64,000 bases of DNA from Selenomonadaceae bacterium (GTDB taxonomy: Bacteria > Bacillota > Negativicutes > Selenomonadales > Selenomonadaceae): the NCBI GenBank assembly GCA_017475745.1, contig JAFVEZ010000004.1:17071-81070 (forward strand), read 5' to 3'. The position numbers and the translations under genes were made by a program. Positions 27,226 through 36,424 of this stretch are shown here, in pieces; within the stretch, counting starts at the first letter, position 1; each line of letters starts with the position of its first letter. Below the pieces are notes generated by a model. It did not search any database. It saw nothing but the letters and a program-made list of their open reading frames with translations, and had not been told where the DNA came from.

Positions 27226-29778
27226 ATGTTAAAAAAAATATTATTGTCTTTCATAATCACGGGATCACTGCTTACAGCATTGATGGTATATTCGGGCTTC
27301 GCCCCTTTTGGCCATTCTAGTTTCGCTATATATGATGCTGAAATACAATATCTTGATTTCTTTGCCTATCTAAAACATGTCTTGGAAGGTGAAGCGTCCG
27401 TCACATTCTCATTTGATAAAGGTCTTGGCGGCAATATGTGGCTAGTTATGACATATTATCTTCTTTCGCCACTCAATTTGTTGGTTGTTTTCTTTGATAC
27501 AGGTGAACTGCATACATTTTATGATTTACTCATAGTGCTTAAGTTGAGTCTGTCGGCTGCAACCATGACTTATTATCTTGAAAAGAGATTTGAAGGCAAA
27601 ATTGATAACTGGGCATTAACCATAATATCTGTCGGTTTCGGTCTCATGCAGTACAATATGGATCAGGCTATGAACATAATATGGCTTGATCCCGTTTATA
27701 TGTTTCCTATCATGATGTTGGGTCTCCACAGACTTCGTAAAGATAATGATATAAAACTGCTTGTCATATCTTCTGCGCTGGCGATGCTGTTTAATTGGTA
27801 TATTGCCTTTATTGCTATGATGTTTGTTGGCTTCTTTTCCATTTGGGAATATGTATTTCTAAATGACAGATTCATTTGGAAGGATTTTTGGACATTTGAG
27901 GGCAAGGTAATTCTCGCCATCATTCTTGCGGTCGGTTTAAATGGGATATTGTTCCTGCCAACCCTTGAGGTCCTATTTGTCGGGCGTGGCAGTTCCATTG
28001 ACTGGCTCCTGCTAAATATGTCATGTGAGAAGTTTTTAAATATATTCCAGGGTTTAACCTGGGGCAGTACAAGTGGTTATAATCAAGTTTCTCTATTTAC
28101 GGGTGACCTTGTTACCTTCGGCGCTATTGCCTTCTTTGTTCAGAAGAATGTAAGCCGTCGTCTGTTGATTGGTGGCATAGTATTGGCTCTGTTTACTTGG
28201 CTGATGTTTTACTGGAGACCAATGCTATTTCTATTCTCCATGTTGAAAGCTCCATTTGTGTATTGGTATAGATATGGATTCCTTGGCAACTTCATTCTGA
28301 TTTATATTGCGTCGCTCTTCTTCATACATCGTGCTGACAATTCAAGCTGGCGTTTTCAAAATCACAATCTCTATTTCCTCATCTTTGCGATATATCCGAT
28401 CATTGTGATATTTAGGCAGTTTAAGCACCCACTTAACACTTGGGACAACATTATTGGTACTTTTGTGGTTTATTCGATGACGTTTCTCTTCTTTTGCATG
28501 TATGACAAACTCAAGGATAGCAGTTTAAAGGCATTTCGTGTCATTTTGACGGCAATGCTTATATTTGGCATTTCTTGTAGTTCCGCTCAGATAATGAAGC
28601 GCTTTGCCAATGACCACATTGATCGCTTCAACGAATATTCAATTCAGCAAAAGCAACAGATAGAAGAACTCAAACACTTTGATGATGGTATATTTAGGAT
28701 AGGGCAATCAAGACCTTATGAGAATCTTAAACCGGACGGAAGATATGGAAAGATTTATACGACGGTCAATCACAACGAAAGCTTGGCTTACAATTATCAT
28801 TCCATTACAACTTACACTTCCAGCCCGATAAATGCCCATCAAGAATTTCTCAATCACATGGGTTACAGAACCCTACTTCGCTGTATGAACGGCGCTACTG
28901 TCTCAGTCTTGCCAACAGATTCATTGCTCGGCGTCAAATATATCTTATCTGACATTGATATTCCGATTTTAAAGAGGATAGATTCTCTCAACACTTATAA
29001 CGATAAATCTGTCTATGAAAATGATTTTGTTATGCCATTAGCTTTTGTCTGCAATGATTTTGATTTAGATGGCATCAAATATGACAACAATCCATTCCTC
29101 TATACCAACGAAGTTTATAATCATCTATTTGGTTTGAATGAGACTATTTATCAAGAGATTCCTTACGAGATCATTTCAGAATCAATGAAAGAAAGCAAGA
29201 TTATCGTGAAGCCTAAAGACAATCACAGTCTCTTATATGGTAATATACCGACAAAGAATGAGATTGCATCAGTAATTACAGAGATCGAAGAAAAGCCAAT
29301 GTATTTCCTTTCATACAGAACATCAGTATTTTACATTCCACACTCTGGTAAAGATACAATCAATTTACATCTCTATATTTGGGACGATATCTTTGAATAT
29401 AATTTCTTGGATCATCAATTCTACATGTTAAATGATACGGCGCTTTCCAAGGCAAGCAAACAGGCACAGTCGCGAGCGGCACAATTTACAGAATTCAGCG
29501 ACCACGAAATCAAGATGATAGTCAATGGCAAAGCTGGAGAGAAGCTATTTACAACACTTCCTTATGAAGGTTGGAATATCACTCTTAATGGTAAACCTGT
29601 GAATTGTGATGTAATTCTCGGTTGCTTTGTAGGATTGACTTTAGAAGAAGGCGAAAACTCTATTGAGATGTCTTACTCCATGCCGGGATTTAAACCCGGT
29701 TGTGTAGTTTCACTAGTGAGCTTGATGTTATTTATACTTTATTTACGTAGGTACAGAAATGAAACAAGAATTATTTAG
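27226..29778 (+). CDS. YfhO family membrane glycosyltransferase
   Basis: Membrane protein of 850 aa, YfhO family (GT-C-like). A first helix is followed by the outward-facing acidic motif YDAEIQYLDF, then about a dozen membrane helices to near residue 450. A large extracytoplasmic domain follows (residues about 460-820), and a last helix (VVSLVSLMLFILYLRR) ends the protein. Family members transfer a lipid-linked sugar onto an envelope polymer outside the membrane. The gene overlaps gtrA by 20 bases. Lipoteichoic acid, the acceptor in monoderm Firmicutes, should be absent in a diderm host, so the acceptor here is open. Confidence 0.9.
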   Translation: MLKKILLSFIITGSLLTALMVYSGFAPFGHSSFAIYDAEIQYLDFFAYLKHVLEGEASVTFSFDKGLGGNMWLVMTYYLLSPLNLLVVFFDTGELHTFYDLLIVLKLSLSAATMTYYLEKRFEGKIDNWALTIISVGFGLMQYNMDQAMNIIWLDPVYMFPIMMLGLHRLRKDNDIKLLVISSALAMLFNWYIAFIAMMFVGFFSIWEYVFLNDRFIWKDFWTFEGKVILAIILAVGLNGILFLPTLEVLFVGRGSSIDWLLLNMSCEKFLNIFQGLTWGSTSGYNQVSLFTGDLVTFGAIAFFVQKNVSRRLLIGGIVLALFTWLMFYWRPMLFLFSMLKAPFVYWYRYGFLGNFILIYIASLFFIHRADNSSWRFQNHNLYFLIFAIYPIIVIFRQFKHPLNTWDNIIGTFVVYSMTFLFFCMYDKLKDSSLKAFRVILTAMLIFGISCSSAQIMKRFANDHIDRFNEYSIQQKQQIEELKHFDDGIFRIGQSRPYENLKPDGRYGKIYTTVNHNESLAYNYHSITTYTSSPINAHQEFLNHMGYRTLLRCMNGATVSVLPTDSLLGVKYILSDIDIPILKRIDSLNTYNDKSVYENDFVMPLAFVCNDFDLDGIKYDNNPFLYTNEVYNHLFGLNETIYQEIPYEIISESMKESKIIVKPKDNHSLLYGNIPTKNEIASVITEIEEKPMYFLSYRTSVFYIPHSGKDTINLHLYIWDDIFEYNFLDHQFYMLNDTALSKASKQAQSRAAQFTEFSDHEIKMIVNGKAGEKLFTTLPYEGWNITLNGKPVNCDVILGCFVGLTLEEGENSIEMSYSMPGFKPGCVVSLVSLMLFILYLRRYRNETRII

Positions 29779-30127
29779 ATTTGCAGTGGCAGGCGGAAGC
29801 TGTTTTATATTGGAATTGGCAGTATTATATTCTTTGACAGAATTTGTCGGTATCAATTATCTTATTTCGGCAATGTTCGCCTTCATTGCGTCGGTGATTG
29901 TCAACTATATAATGTGTGCATATTGGGTATTTCCGGCAAAAAAGCGCTCGCTGACAAAGACGATTATCTTTGCTTCAACGAGCGTAGCGGGTCTAGGTAT
30001 CAATCAACTTTGCATGTGGACTTTCGTGGAACTTGTAGGACTGCACTACATGCTGGCGAAGATCGTTGCTGCCTGCATTGTAACAATTTGGAACTTCATC
30101 ACCAAACGAATGGTATTAACTCATTAG
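29759..30127 (+). CDS. GtrA/GtcA family membrane protein
   Basis: Four-helix membrane protein of 122 aa of the GtrA family, the proposed flippase for undecaprenyl-phosphate sugars. FRFAVAGGSCFILELAVLY and NYIMCAYWVFP are typical, and the C-terminal WNFITKRMVLTH matches the usual NFxxxRxxVF end. Its ATG lies inside the yfhO end (20-base overlap), so it is coupled to it. It completes the set: transferase, flippase and YfhO. Confidence 0.9.
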   Translation: MKQELFRFAVAGGSCFILELAVLYSLTEFVGINYLISAMFAFIASVIVNYIMCAYWVFPAKKRSLTKTIIFASTSVAGLGINQLCMWTFVELVGLHYMLAKIVAACIVTIWNFITKRMVLTH

Positions 30128-30195
30128 TTCCTGTTCTGACCAGAAATATCTCATTTAACGTTCAACGTTTGATTTTAATGATATATCACAATGAT

Positions 30196-30885
30196 TCAAG
30201 GATTAAATTGTTTTGACATGGCCTTCAAGAGAGTTTCTTCAGCACGTTCCATGTGGCGCTCTGCTGCGTCTCTTGCTGCTTCGACATCACCATTTGCAAT
30301 CGCCTCAACCATTTCGCGATGTTCCTCAAGAGTATCTTTGAGCCTACCTGGATAGGACATTGACAATTTACGGAACCTGGCGAGTTGCTCTTTAAGGTTA
30401 TTGATAATCACTCCAAGCCGCTCATTCCGACTGACTTGATACAATAGATCGTGAAACTCAACGTCAGTTTTTACGATATTGTCAATATCATCGTTTTCGA
30501 TATAGCCCTCAATCAACGTCAGTAACTTTTGAAGTTGTTCAAGTTCTCCACTTTCAATTCGGCGTGCAGCCAAGCCTATGGATAGAGACTCAAGGGCAGA
30601 TCGAATTTCAAATATCTCTTGCACATCATGTACCGAAACGCTGGAGACGTAAGTGCCTCGTCGCGGTAACATGATGACATAACCTTCTTGCTCTAGTTTT
30701 CGGATTGCCTCTCTAATCGGCGTACGGCTAATGCCAAGCTCCTCAGCAAGCTGCACTTCCATAAGCCGTTCGCCAGGTGCCAAGATGCCGCTGCGTATTG
30801 CTTTTCTCAACGATTCGCAGACAGCTTCTCTAAGTGGCTGATATGTATCAAGATTGATTGGTTCAAGTCTGTTTTCGTTTGGCAT
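30196..30885 (-). CDS. GntR family regulator, FadR/FCD subfamily
   Basis: Transcription factor of 229 aa. It has an N-terminal winged helix (LAEELGISRTPIREAIRKLE at about 48-67, then GYVIMLPRRGTYVS) and a C-terminal FCD ligand domain with metal-type residues (DVEFHDLLY, EEHREMVEAI, ERHMERAEE). ATG 30885 has GGAG 9 bases upstream. It is the last gene of an ispE-oxidoreductase-esterase operon. It probably responds to a small organic acid; ligand unknown. Confidence 0.92.
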   Translation of the reverse strand: MPNENRLEPINLDTYQPLREAVCESLRKAIRSGILAPGERLMEVQLAEELGISRTPIREAIRKLEQEGYVIMLPRRGTYVSSVSVHDVQEIFEIRSALESLSIGLAARRIESGELEQLQKLLTLIEGYIENDDIDNIVKTDVEFHDLLYQVSRNERLGVIINNLKEQLARFRKLSMSYPGRLKDTLEEHREMVEAIANGDVEAARDAAERHMERAEETLLKAMSKQFNP

Positions 30886-30909
30886 TGCTCATCACTCCAT
30901 TAACTTTTA

Positions 30910-31803
30910 TTAGATACGTTTACTGATAAATTTACCTATATAATTAATCGCTTGCTGACCTTCAGGTATAACGGGCGCGAAGAATGGCCATATATGTGTC
31001 ATACCTTGAGCAACGACCATTGTTGTCTTAACTCCGTAATATTCTACCTTTTGTGAAAAGATTATCGCATCATCAAGCAGGACTTCACGTTCACCAACCA
31101 TCATTAAGATTGGCGGTAATCCGCTCAAGTCTGCATAAAAGGGCGATACAAACGGCTTGCAGCGGTCACCATCCTCACCGACATAACAGTCAGCAAAATA
31201 CTTCAGTAGATTGTAATCCAAGATAGGATCAACCTCGGCTTTTGCTTCGATACTTTTTCCAATTAGCGCTAAATCGGTCCAAGGTGAAATACAGACGGCA
31301 GCAGCAGGCATCTTGAGACCAAGGCTGCGGATTTTCAAAAGTGTCGCAAGAGTCAAACCGCCGCCCGCTGAATCACCGGCAATGATAATATTCTGTGGTT
31401 TATACTCTTGACTTAACAGCCATTTGTAAACTTTTATTGAATCTTCCAAAGCAGCTGGAAATTTATTTTCGGGTGCAAGGCGATAATCAACGGATAATAC
31501 CTTTACCTTTCCGACTTTTGCTAATCTTGTTGTCATGTCGCGATACATTTCGATCGTGCCCATCACATATCCGCCACCATGAAGATACATCACCACCGCT
31601 GTAGGTTTGCTCTCTGAAACATCAACCCACTCTGCGCGTACACCAGCTGCATCAACTTCCTTGAATGTTGTACCATCAATGGGTGGAAAGCTTACAGCAA
31701 GATTGTTGTATTCTTCCCTCAAGGTCTCCAGTTCAAGTTCAGTTGACAGACGGTGTGTCTTGAAGACCTCGTACAATTTATCAAATGCTTCACTTGTCGG
31801 CAT
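30910..31803 (-). CDS. Alpha/beta hydrolase, acetyl-esterase (HSL) type
   Basis: Esterase of 297 aa without signal peptide. The oxyanion-hole HGGGYVMG (about 75-82), the nucleophile elbow GDSAGGGL (Ser about 146) and the catalytic His in GMTHIWPFF place it in the hormone-sensitive-lipase family; the acid is probably in the VGEREVLLDD region. AGGAGG precedes ATG 31803, three bases after the upstream gene's stop. It hydrolyses short acyl esters; the physiological substrate is unknown. Confidence 0.9.
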   Translation of the reverse strand: MPTSEAFDKLYEVFKTHRLSTELELETLREEYNNLAVSFPPIDGTTFKEVDAAGVRAEWVDVSESKPTAVVMYLHGGGYVMGTIEMYRDMTTRLAKVGKVKVLSVDYRLAPENKFPAALEDSIKVYKWLLSQEYKPQNIIIAGDSAGGGLTLATLLKIRSLGLKMPAAAVCISPWTDLALIGKSIEAKAEVDPILDYNLLKYFADCYVGEDGDRCKPFVSPFYADLSGLPPILMMVGEREVLLDDAIIFSQKVEYYGVKTTMVVAQGMTHIWPFFAPVIPEGQQAINYIGKFISKRI

Positions 31804-31806
31804 TGA

Positions 31807-32787
31807 CTATTCCTCCTCAGGATACTTCATACCCCAATCATTGCGAATTTTCGTCATAATATCCATAACGTCGATTGTGTAATCGAGGTGCATTTCGTTG
31901 CGTTCACCGCTGACAGCCGCTTCCATGTCTTGTACTTCATAGCAGAGAGCTTCAGAGGTATCACCAGCAGTTATTTCTTCGCGTCTGCCATCTTCAGTCC
32001 AAACGATGAAAGCTTTGGAACTACGAGGGTATTCAAAAATCTCTATATATCCCTTATCAAAGGCGATCGTACCGCGTTTGGGTTGCTTTGCATGAAGTGA
32101 CAGTATAACAGTCGCCATCTCTTCATATTTGTTCTTGAGAAGAATACTTGCCTGTTCGTCGACACCCGTTGGAGCATATTTAACTTGAGAGAGAATGTCT
32201 GTCGGCGCTGAGGTCATAAACCAACGGACGAACGAAAGAGCATATACACCAATATCCAGCATTGCGCCACCTGCCAGATTGCGATTGAAGAAGCGATTTT
32301 TCATATTGTATTCCTTATAGCTGCCAAAATTCATTTGAATGAGTCGAAGTTCACCAAGAGCGCCAGATTTAATGACTTCGTTGAGCTTCTTGTAAATCGG
32401 CATGTGATAGATAGTCATTGCTTCAGCAAGTACAAGATTGTTGGATTTAGCGAGATCGACTGCTTCTTTGAGTTCAGCAGAATTTAAAGTTATAGACTTT
32501 TCACAGAGAACGTTCTTACCGGCAGCAAGAGCTTTACGAAGATAATTTATGTGAGTGTTGTGAGGTGTTGAGATATAGACGATATCCACGTTGTCGTCGG
32601 TGAATATATCATCAATATTGTCGTAGACTTTACCGATATTGTACTTTGCCGCAAATTCATCAGCCTTTGATTTAGTGCGATTGCCAACGGAATAGAGATT
32701 ACCGCCGAGTTTCTGCACAGCTTCAGCAAGCTGGTGACCAATTACACCGACACCCAAAGTTGCCCAATTATACTTTATTTTTGACAT
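31807..32787 (-). CDS. Gfo/Idh/MocA family oxidoreductase
   Basis: NAD(P)-dependent dehydrogenase of 326 aa acting on a sugar, polyol or related substrate. The Rossmann N-terminus shows GVGVIGHQLAEAV, and ISTPHNTHINYLRKALAAGK is the typical beta-strand/turn. The usual EKP motif reads EKS (CEKSITLN), a mild deviation. The substrate-binding half has GGAMLDIGVYALSFVRW. It starts 20 bases after ispE and is followed within 3 bases by the esterase, so it belongs to the same operon. Confidence 0.9.
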   Translation of the reverse strand: MSKIKYNWATLGVGVIGHQLAEAVQKLGGNLYSVGNRTKSKADEFAAKYNIGKVYDNIDDIFTDDNVDIVYISTPHNTHINYLRKALAAGKNVLCEKSITLNSAELKEAVDLAKSNNLVLAEAMTIYHMPIYKKLNEVIKSGALGELRLIQMNFGSYKEYNMKNRFFNRNLAGGAMLDIGVYALSFVRWFMTSAPTDILSQVKYAPTGVDEQASILLKNKYEEMATVILSLHAKQPKRGTIAFDKGYIEIFEYPRSSKAFIVWTEDGRREEITAGDTSEALCYEVQDMEAAVSGERNEMHLDYTIDVMDIMTKIRNDWGMKYPEEE

Positions 32788-32807
32788 TTTAAGCGCTCCT
32801 TTGTCTT

Positions 32808-33686
32808 TTAGTTTTCAAACCTTCCGACAGTTTTAGTGACAAATACTTGAACGCCGCTTTCTTTGAAAGATTCAGCAATTCTGATGGCGTCATCATGACT
32901 CTTGGTAATGCCGAAGAGCGAAGGACCGCTGCCACTCATCATCGCTGCAACTGCGCCTGCTTCAAGTAACCTATCTTTATAAGTGTCGATTGCAGGGTAC
33001 TTCTTTACGGCTACACGTTCCATGACATTAAATATCAGCTCACAGACCGCCTTTGTATCACTCAAATTAATTGCCTCACAAATGGCAGCGGTATCAGGGT
33101 GCTCGAAACTTTTATCGCTGTCATAAGTCTTGTAGGCCCAAGCTGTTGGTATTACACCACGCGGCTTTATTAACACTATGGGAATTGTAGGCAAATCCGC
33201 AAGTCTCTTCAACTTTTCACCGCGCCCATAAGCTAAACAAGTACCACCGACAATGCAAAATGGCACATCAGAACCAATCTCAGCGCCCAACTCACACATC
33301 TCATCTGTCGTCATGCGGAGTTTGAAGAGTTTATTCATTCCGCGAATGACTGCCGCTGCATCAGTGCTACCACCCGCAAGACCTGCTGCAATCGGTATCC
33401 TCTTGGTTAATCGAATGAAGACACCGGAATCTAACTTGTAATTATTCATTACAACTTCAGCAGCACGATAAGCAAGATTGTTTTTATCATTTGGCAGTGT
33501 CTCAACACCGGAAACGTCCTCAGCAATCATATCAAACTTGATGCCGCTATCAATCTTGGCAAGCTCTAACGTGTCGGCAAGAGCAATAGACTGCAGAACC
33601 AATTCAACATCGTGGTAGCCGTCTTCACGCTTGCCTAATATATCAAGAGTTAAATTTATCTTTGCATTTGCACTAATCGTCAGCAG
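32808..33686 (-). CDS. ispE: 4-diphosphocytidyl-2-C-methyl-D-erythritol kinase
   Basis: GHMP kinase of the MEP isoprenoid pathway. NAKINLTLDILGKREDGYHDV at the start (family motif) is followed by the ATP loop PIAAGLAGGSTDAAA and the C-terminal GAVAAMMSGSGPSLFGI. The frame opens at TTG 33710, but the promoter at 33726-33754 would start the RNA near 33719. GAGGTG (33694-33699) lies 7 bases before CTG 33686, so a CTG start (292 aa) is the best reading; 33710 or 33701 remain possible. It is first in an operon with the Gfo/Idh enzyme, the esterase and the GntR regulator. Confidence 0.92.
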   Translation of the reverse strand: MLTISANAKINLTLDILGKREDGYHDVELVLQSIALADTLELAKIDSGIKFDMIAEDVSGVETLPNDKNNLAYRAAEVVMNNYKLDSGVFIRLTKRIPIAAGLAGGSTDAAAVIRGMNKLFKLRMTTDEMCELGAEIGSDVPFCIVGGTCLAYGRGEKLKRLADLPTIPIVLIKPRGVIPTAWAYKTYDSDKSFEHPDTAAICEAINLSDTKAVCELIFNVMERVAVKKYPAIDTYKDRLLEAGAVAAMMSGSGPSLFGITKSHDDAIRIAESFKESGVQVFVTKTVGRFEN

Positions 33687-33725
33687 TTTAGCACACCTCA
33701 ATTCAATCAATTATAAATATTCTTT

Positions 33726-33754
33726 ATTTTAACACGTCTTTTGTTGACTTGCAA
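33726..33754 (-). promoter_or_regulatory. Promoter of the ispE operon
   Basis: Minus strand: -35 TTGCAA (33749-33754), 17-base spacer, -10 TAAAAT (33726-33731). It constrains the ispE start, as the RNA would begin around 33719. Confidence 0.6.
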
Positions 33755-33977
33755 GATGACAGTTGATTGTATACTAAAATACAAAAATTATTTGATTTAA
33801 TATAACCATTACTGCATATTAAATATAATTTGCTCATTATATTGCAAAAAAGTTTTCAAAATAAATAAGAATTTATTACTTCGTTAATTAAACGATTATT
33901 GATATTCGGCAGGAAATTTTCTCGTTGCGTTGAAGTCATTAAATATGAAAATTTTATATAAGTAATGGAGATAATAA

Positions 33978-34937
33978 ATGCGAAACAAATTAATAGCCTT
34001 GGCAGTAGTTGTGCTAATAGCGTTGAGTTACATGATTGGTAGTTATTTTGTTGACTTCTCAATGAGACGGACAGACCCGAACGATATTGACTCAGGTCCG
34101 CCTGCTTGTGCAAATATTCACGATCCAACGCGGACAGTGGCCAAGAAGCCGGATTATCCAAATGATACCTGGTCTATAGTCTCTGAAGATGGACTCAAGC
34201 TAAATGCAACCTACTTTTCACCGGACAACCCAAGTCATCATTGGGCAATCTTGGTACATGGTTATGGTAGAGATCAGCGATATGCCTGGGATTATGCCGA
34301 TCCATACCTTGAGAGAGACTATAATGTACTCACTCCAGATTTGCGTGCATCTGGCACTAGTGAAGGTATATATCTCACAATGGGTGTCAAAGAGAGTAAT
34401 GATTTGCTTCTTTGGATTGACAGGATAGTAAAAGTCGACCCGAAGGCAAGAATTACACTTCATGGTGTCTCAATGGGTGCAGCTACAGTCATGATAACAG
34501 CCGGAAAGTCCAAATCACCAAACTTAGTGGCAGTAATTGAGGATTGCGGTTATACTAGTGCGTACAATATGTTTACCGCGCAACTCAAAGTAATCTTCAA
34601 TCTGCCGGCCTTCCCGATAATGCACATTGTTGACATTGTGAGTCATTTGAAGACCGGTGCTTCAGTAACGGAAGCAGCTCCGATCTTCTACGTCGGCAAT
34701 ATAAACATTCCTGTCCTCTTCATTCACGGTACTGAAGATAAACTCGTGCCATATTATATGATGCAAGAGTTATATGACGCTTGTCGTACTTCTGTCAAAG
34801 AGATATTCACTGTTGAGGGTGCCGGTCATGCCGACTCGAAGGACACTAATCCGACTTTATACTTCAATCGAATATTCTCATTCCTAGATCAGTACATTGA
34901 AGTTGATGATATAGAGAATAATGCAAAGGAAATGTAA
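33978..34937 (+). CDS. Membrane-anchored alpha/beta hydrolase
   Basis: Hydrolase of 319 aa, similar in layout to Bacillus YqkD. An N-terminal signal anchor (KLIALAVVVLIALSYMIGSY) puts the domain outside the cytoplasmic membrane. The oxyanion region is LVHGYGRDQRYAW, the nucleophile elbow GVSMGAAT (Ser about 163), the acid lies in HGTEDKLVPYY and the His in GAGHADS. ATGGAG precedes the start. It ends directly before the decarboxylase GTG and is probably co-transcribed. Substrate unknown. Confidence 0.88.
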   Translation: MRNKLIALAVVVLIALSYMIGSYFVDFSMRRTDPNDIDSGPPACANIHDPTRTVAKKPDYPNDTWSIVSEDGLKLNATYFSPDNPSHHWAILVHGYGRDQRYAWDYADPYLERDYNVLTPDLRASGTSEGIYLTMGVKESNDLLLWIDRIVKVDPKARITLHGVSMGAATVMITAGKSKSPNLVAVIEDCGYTSAYNMFTAQLKVIFNLPAFPIMHIVDIVSHLKTGASVTEAAPIFYVGNINIPVLFIHGTEDKLVPYYMMQELYDACRTSVKEIFTVEGAGHADSKDTNPTLYFNRIFSFLDQYIEVDDIENNAKEM

Positions 34938-36398
34938 GTGGATAAAAATATTTCGCCGATTGCAGAAGCTATGAGGAGATACTCAAAAGACGGTGCTCTT
35001 GCTTTTCATACGCCTGGTCACAAGCAAGGTCTTGGAGGACACCCACTGCTAAAAGAGCTGATAACCTCGGAAGGCTTAAGACGTGAAGTCTCATTAATGG
35101 AAGAACTGGACGATTTACATGATCCTCAAACTTGTATTAAAGAAGCACAAGAAATGGCAGCAGAGCTTTGGGGTGCTGATAAATCCTTCTTTATGGTCAA
35201 CGGTACAACCTCAGCAGTACAGGCAATGATTCTGTCAACTCTTAATCCTGGCGATTTGGTATTGGTATCTCGCAATGCCCATCGTTGTGTCATGTCAGGA
35301 TTGATTCTCTCTGGAGCAAGACCAATCTACTTGATGCCGGAAGTTGATTTACACTTCGGAATATCATTGAACTTGACGGTAGAGACAGTCCGCAATGCCA
35401 TTGATAAATATCCACAGGCAAGGGCACTTATAATCATATCGCCGAATTACTATGGAGTAGCTGCTGACTTATCAGCTATAGCGAAGCTTCTTCATGATCG
35501 TGGAATGATGTTGCTAGTTGATGAGGCACATGGTGCTCATTTGCACTTCAGTGATGAGCTTCCAATATCGGCAATCGACGCAGGCGCTGATCTTGCAGCT
35601 CAGAGTACTCATAAACTTTTAGGCTCATTGACTCAAACTTCAATGTTGATGGTAAAGTCAAACTTAGTTGACATTGAGCGTCTCAAGCGAACAGTAAGTC
35701 TGCTACAATCTACCAGCCCAAATTATCTGCTACTGGCATCACTTGATATTGCACGCCTTCAAATGCAAGAAGCAGGTCAGGAACTAATCAAAAGAGCTGT
35801 TCAACTCTCCAATCGCCTAAGAAATGCAATCAGGCAGATTGACGGCTTACAGACCTTCAGTAATGTGAATGGATTTGATTTAGACCTCACCAAAGTCACC
35901 ATTAATGTCAGTGAATTGGGTATGACAGGTATGGAAGCAGAAAAAATCCTTCGTTACCAATATAAAATCCAATGTGAGTTATCTGATGTAAATAACTTGT
36001 TGTTCCTCATAACTTTTGCTGATATTGATGACAAGATTGATAGATTGATAGTCACTTTGCAAGCATTATCCTCAAGTCGAAGACAAATAGAAATTGATTT
36101 AAAACCAAGTCTTGTACGTCCAATTCCTAATTCTGTTTTAAAACTCACACCGAGAGAAGCATTCTATTCGTTGAATAGTACTGTTGATATAGATGATGCC
36201 GTCAATAGAATCTGTGCTGAGGAAGTGACTTTCTATCCGCCGGGTATTCCAATATTACAACCAGGTGAGTTGATAACTGCTGACATTATAGACTATATCA
36301 AGTCAAACAAAAATATCGGCAGACGTCTCATTGGTGCCGCCGATACTTCACTCAATACGATAAGAATATTAAAATCTTTATCAAGGCGAGACTCTTAA
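34938..36398 (+). CDS. Orn/Lys/Arg decarboxylase family protein
   Basis: PLP-dependent fold-I decarboxylase of 486 aa, the short form without the N-terminal wing domain. Motifs: AFHTPGHKQG (residues 22-31), FFMVNGTTSAVQAMI, the cofactor aspartate in LLVDEAHGAH, the Schiff-base lysine in QSTHKLLGSLTQTS and the C-terminal YPPGIPILQPGE. It starts at GTG 34938, straight after the hydrolase stop. It probably makes a polyamine precursor (cadaverine, putrescine or agmatine); cadaverine and putrescine decorate peptidoglycan in Selenomonas-like bacteria, so that link is possible but not shown. Confidence 0.9.
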   Translation: MDKNISPIAEAMRRYSKDGALAFHTPGHKQGLGGHPLLKELITSEGLRREVSLMEELDDLHDPQTCIKEAQEMAAELWGADKSFFMVNGTTSAVQAMILSTLNPGDLVLVSRNAHRCVMSGLILSGARPIYLMPEVDLHFGISLNLTVETVRNAIDKYPQARALIIISPNYYGVAADLSAIAKLLHDRGMMLLVDEAHGAHLHFSDELPISAIDAGADLAAQSTHKLLGSLTQTSMLMVKSNLVDIERLKRTVSLLQSTSPNYLLLASLDIARLQMQEAGQELIKRAVQLSNRLRNAIRQIDGLQTFSNVNGFDLDLTKVTINVSELGMTGMEAEKILRYQYKIQCELSDVNNLLFLITFADIDDKIDRLIVTLQALSSSRRQIEIDLKPSLVRPIPNSVLKLTPREAFYSLNSTVDIDDAVNRICAEEVTFYPPGIPILQPGELITADIIDYIKSNKNIGRRLIGAADTSLNTIRILKSLSRRDS

Positions 36399-36417
36399 TA
36401 TTAGTGTCTTGCTTTTT
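36386..36417. terminator. Terminator overlapping the decarboxylase stop
   Basis: GCGAGAC (36386-36392) pairs with GTCTTGC (36406-36412) with one wobble pair, then TTTTT. The left arm lies within the last codons of the decarboxylase; the facing gene ends at 36425. Confidence 0.55.
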
Positions 36418-36424
36418 GATTAAC

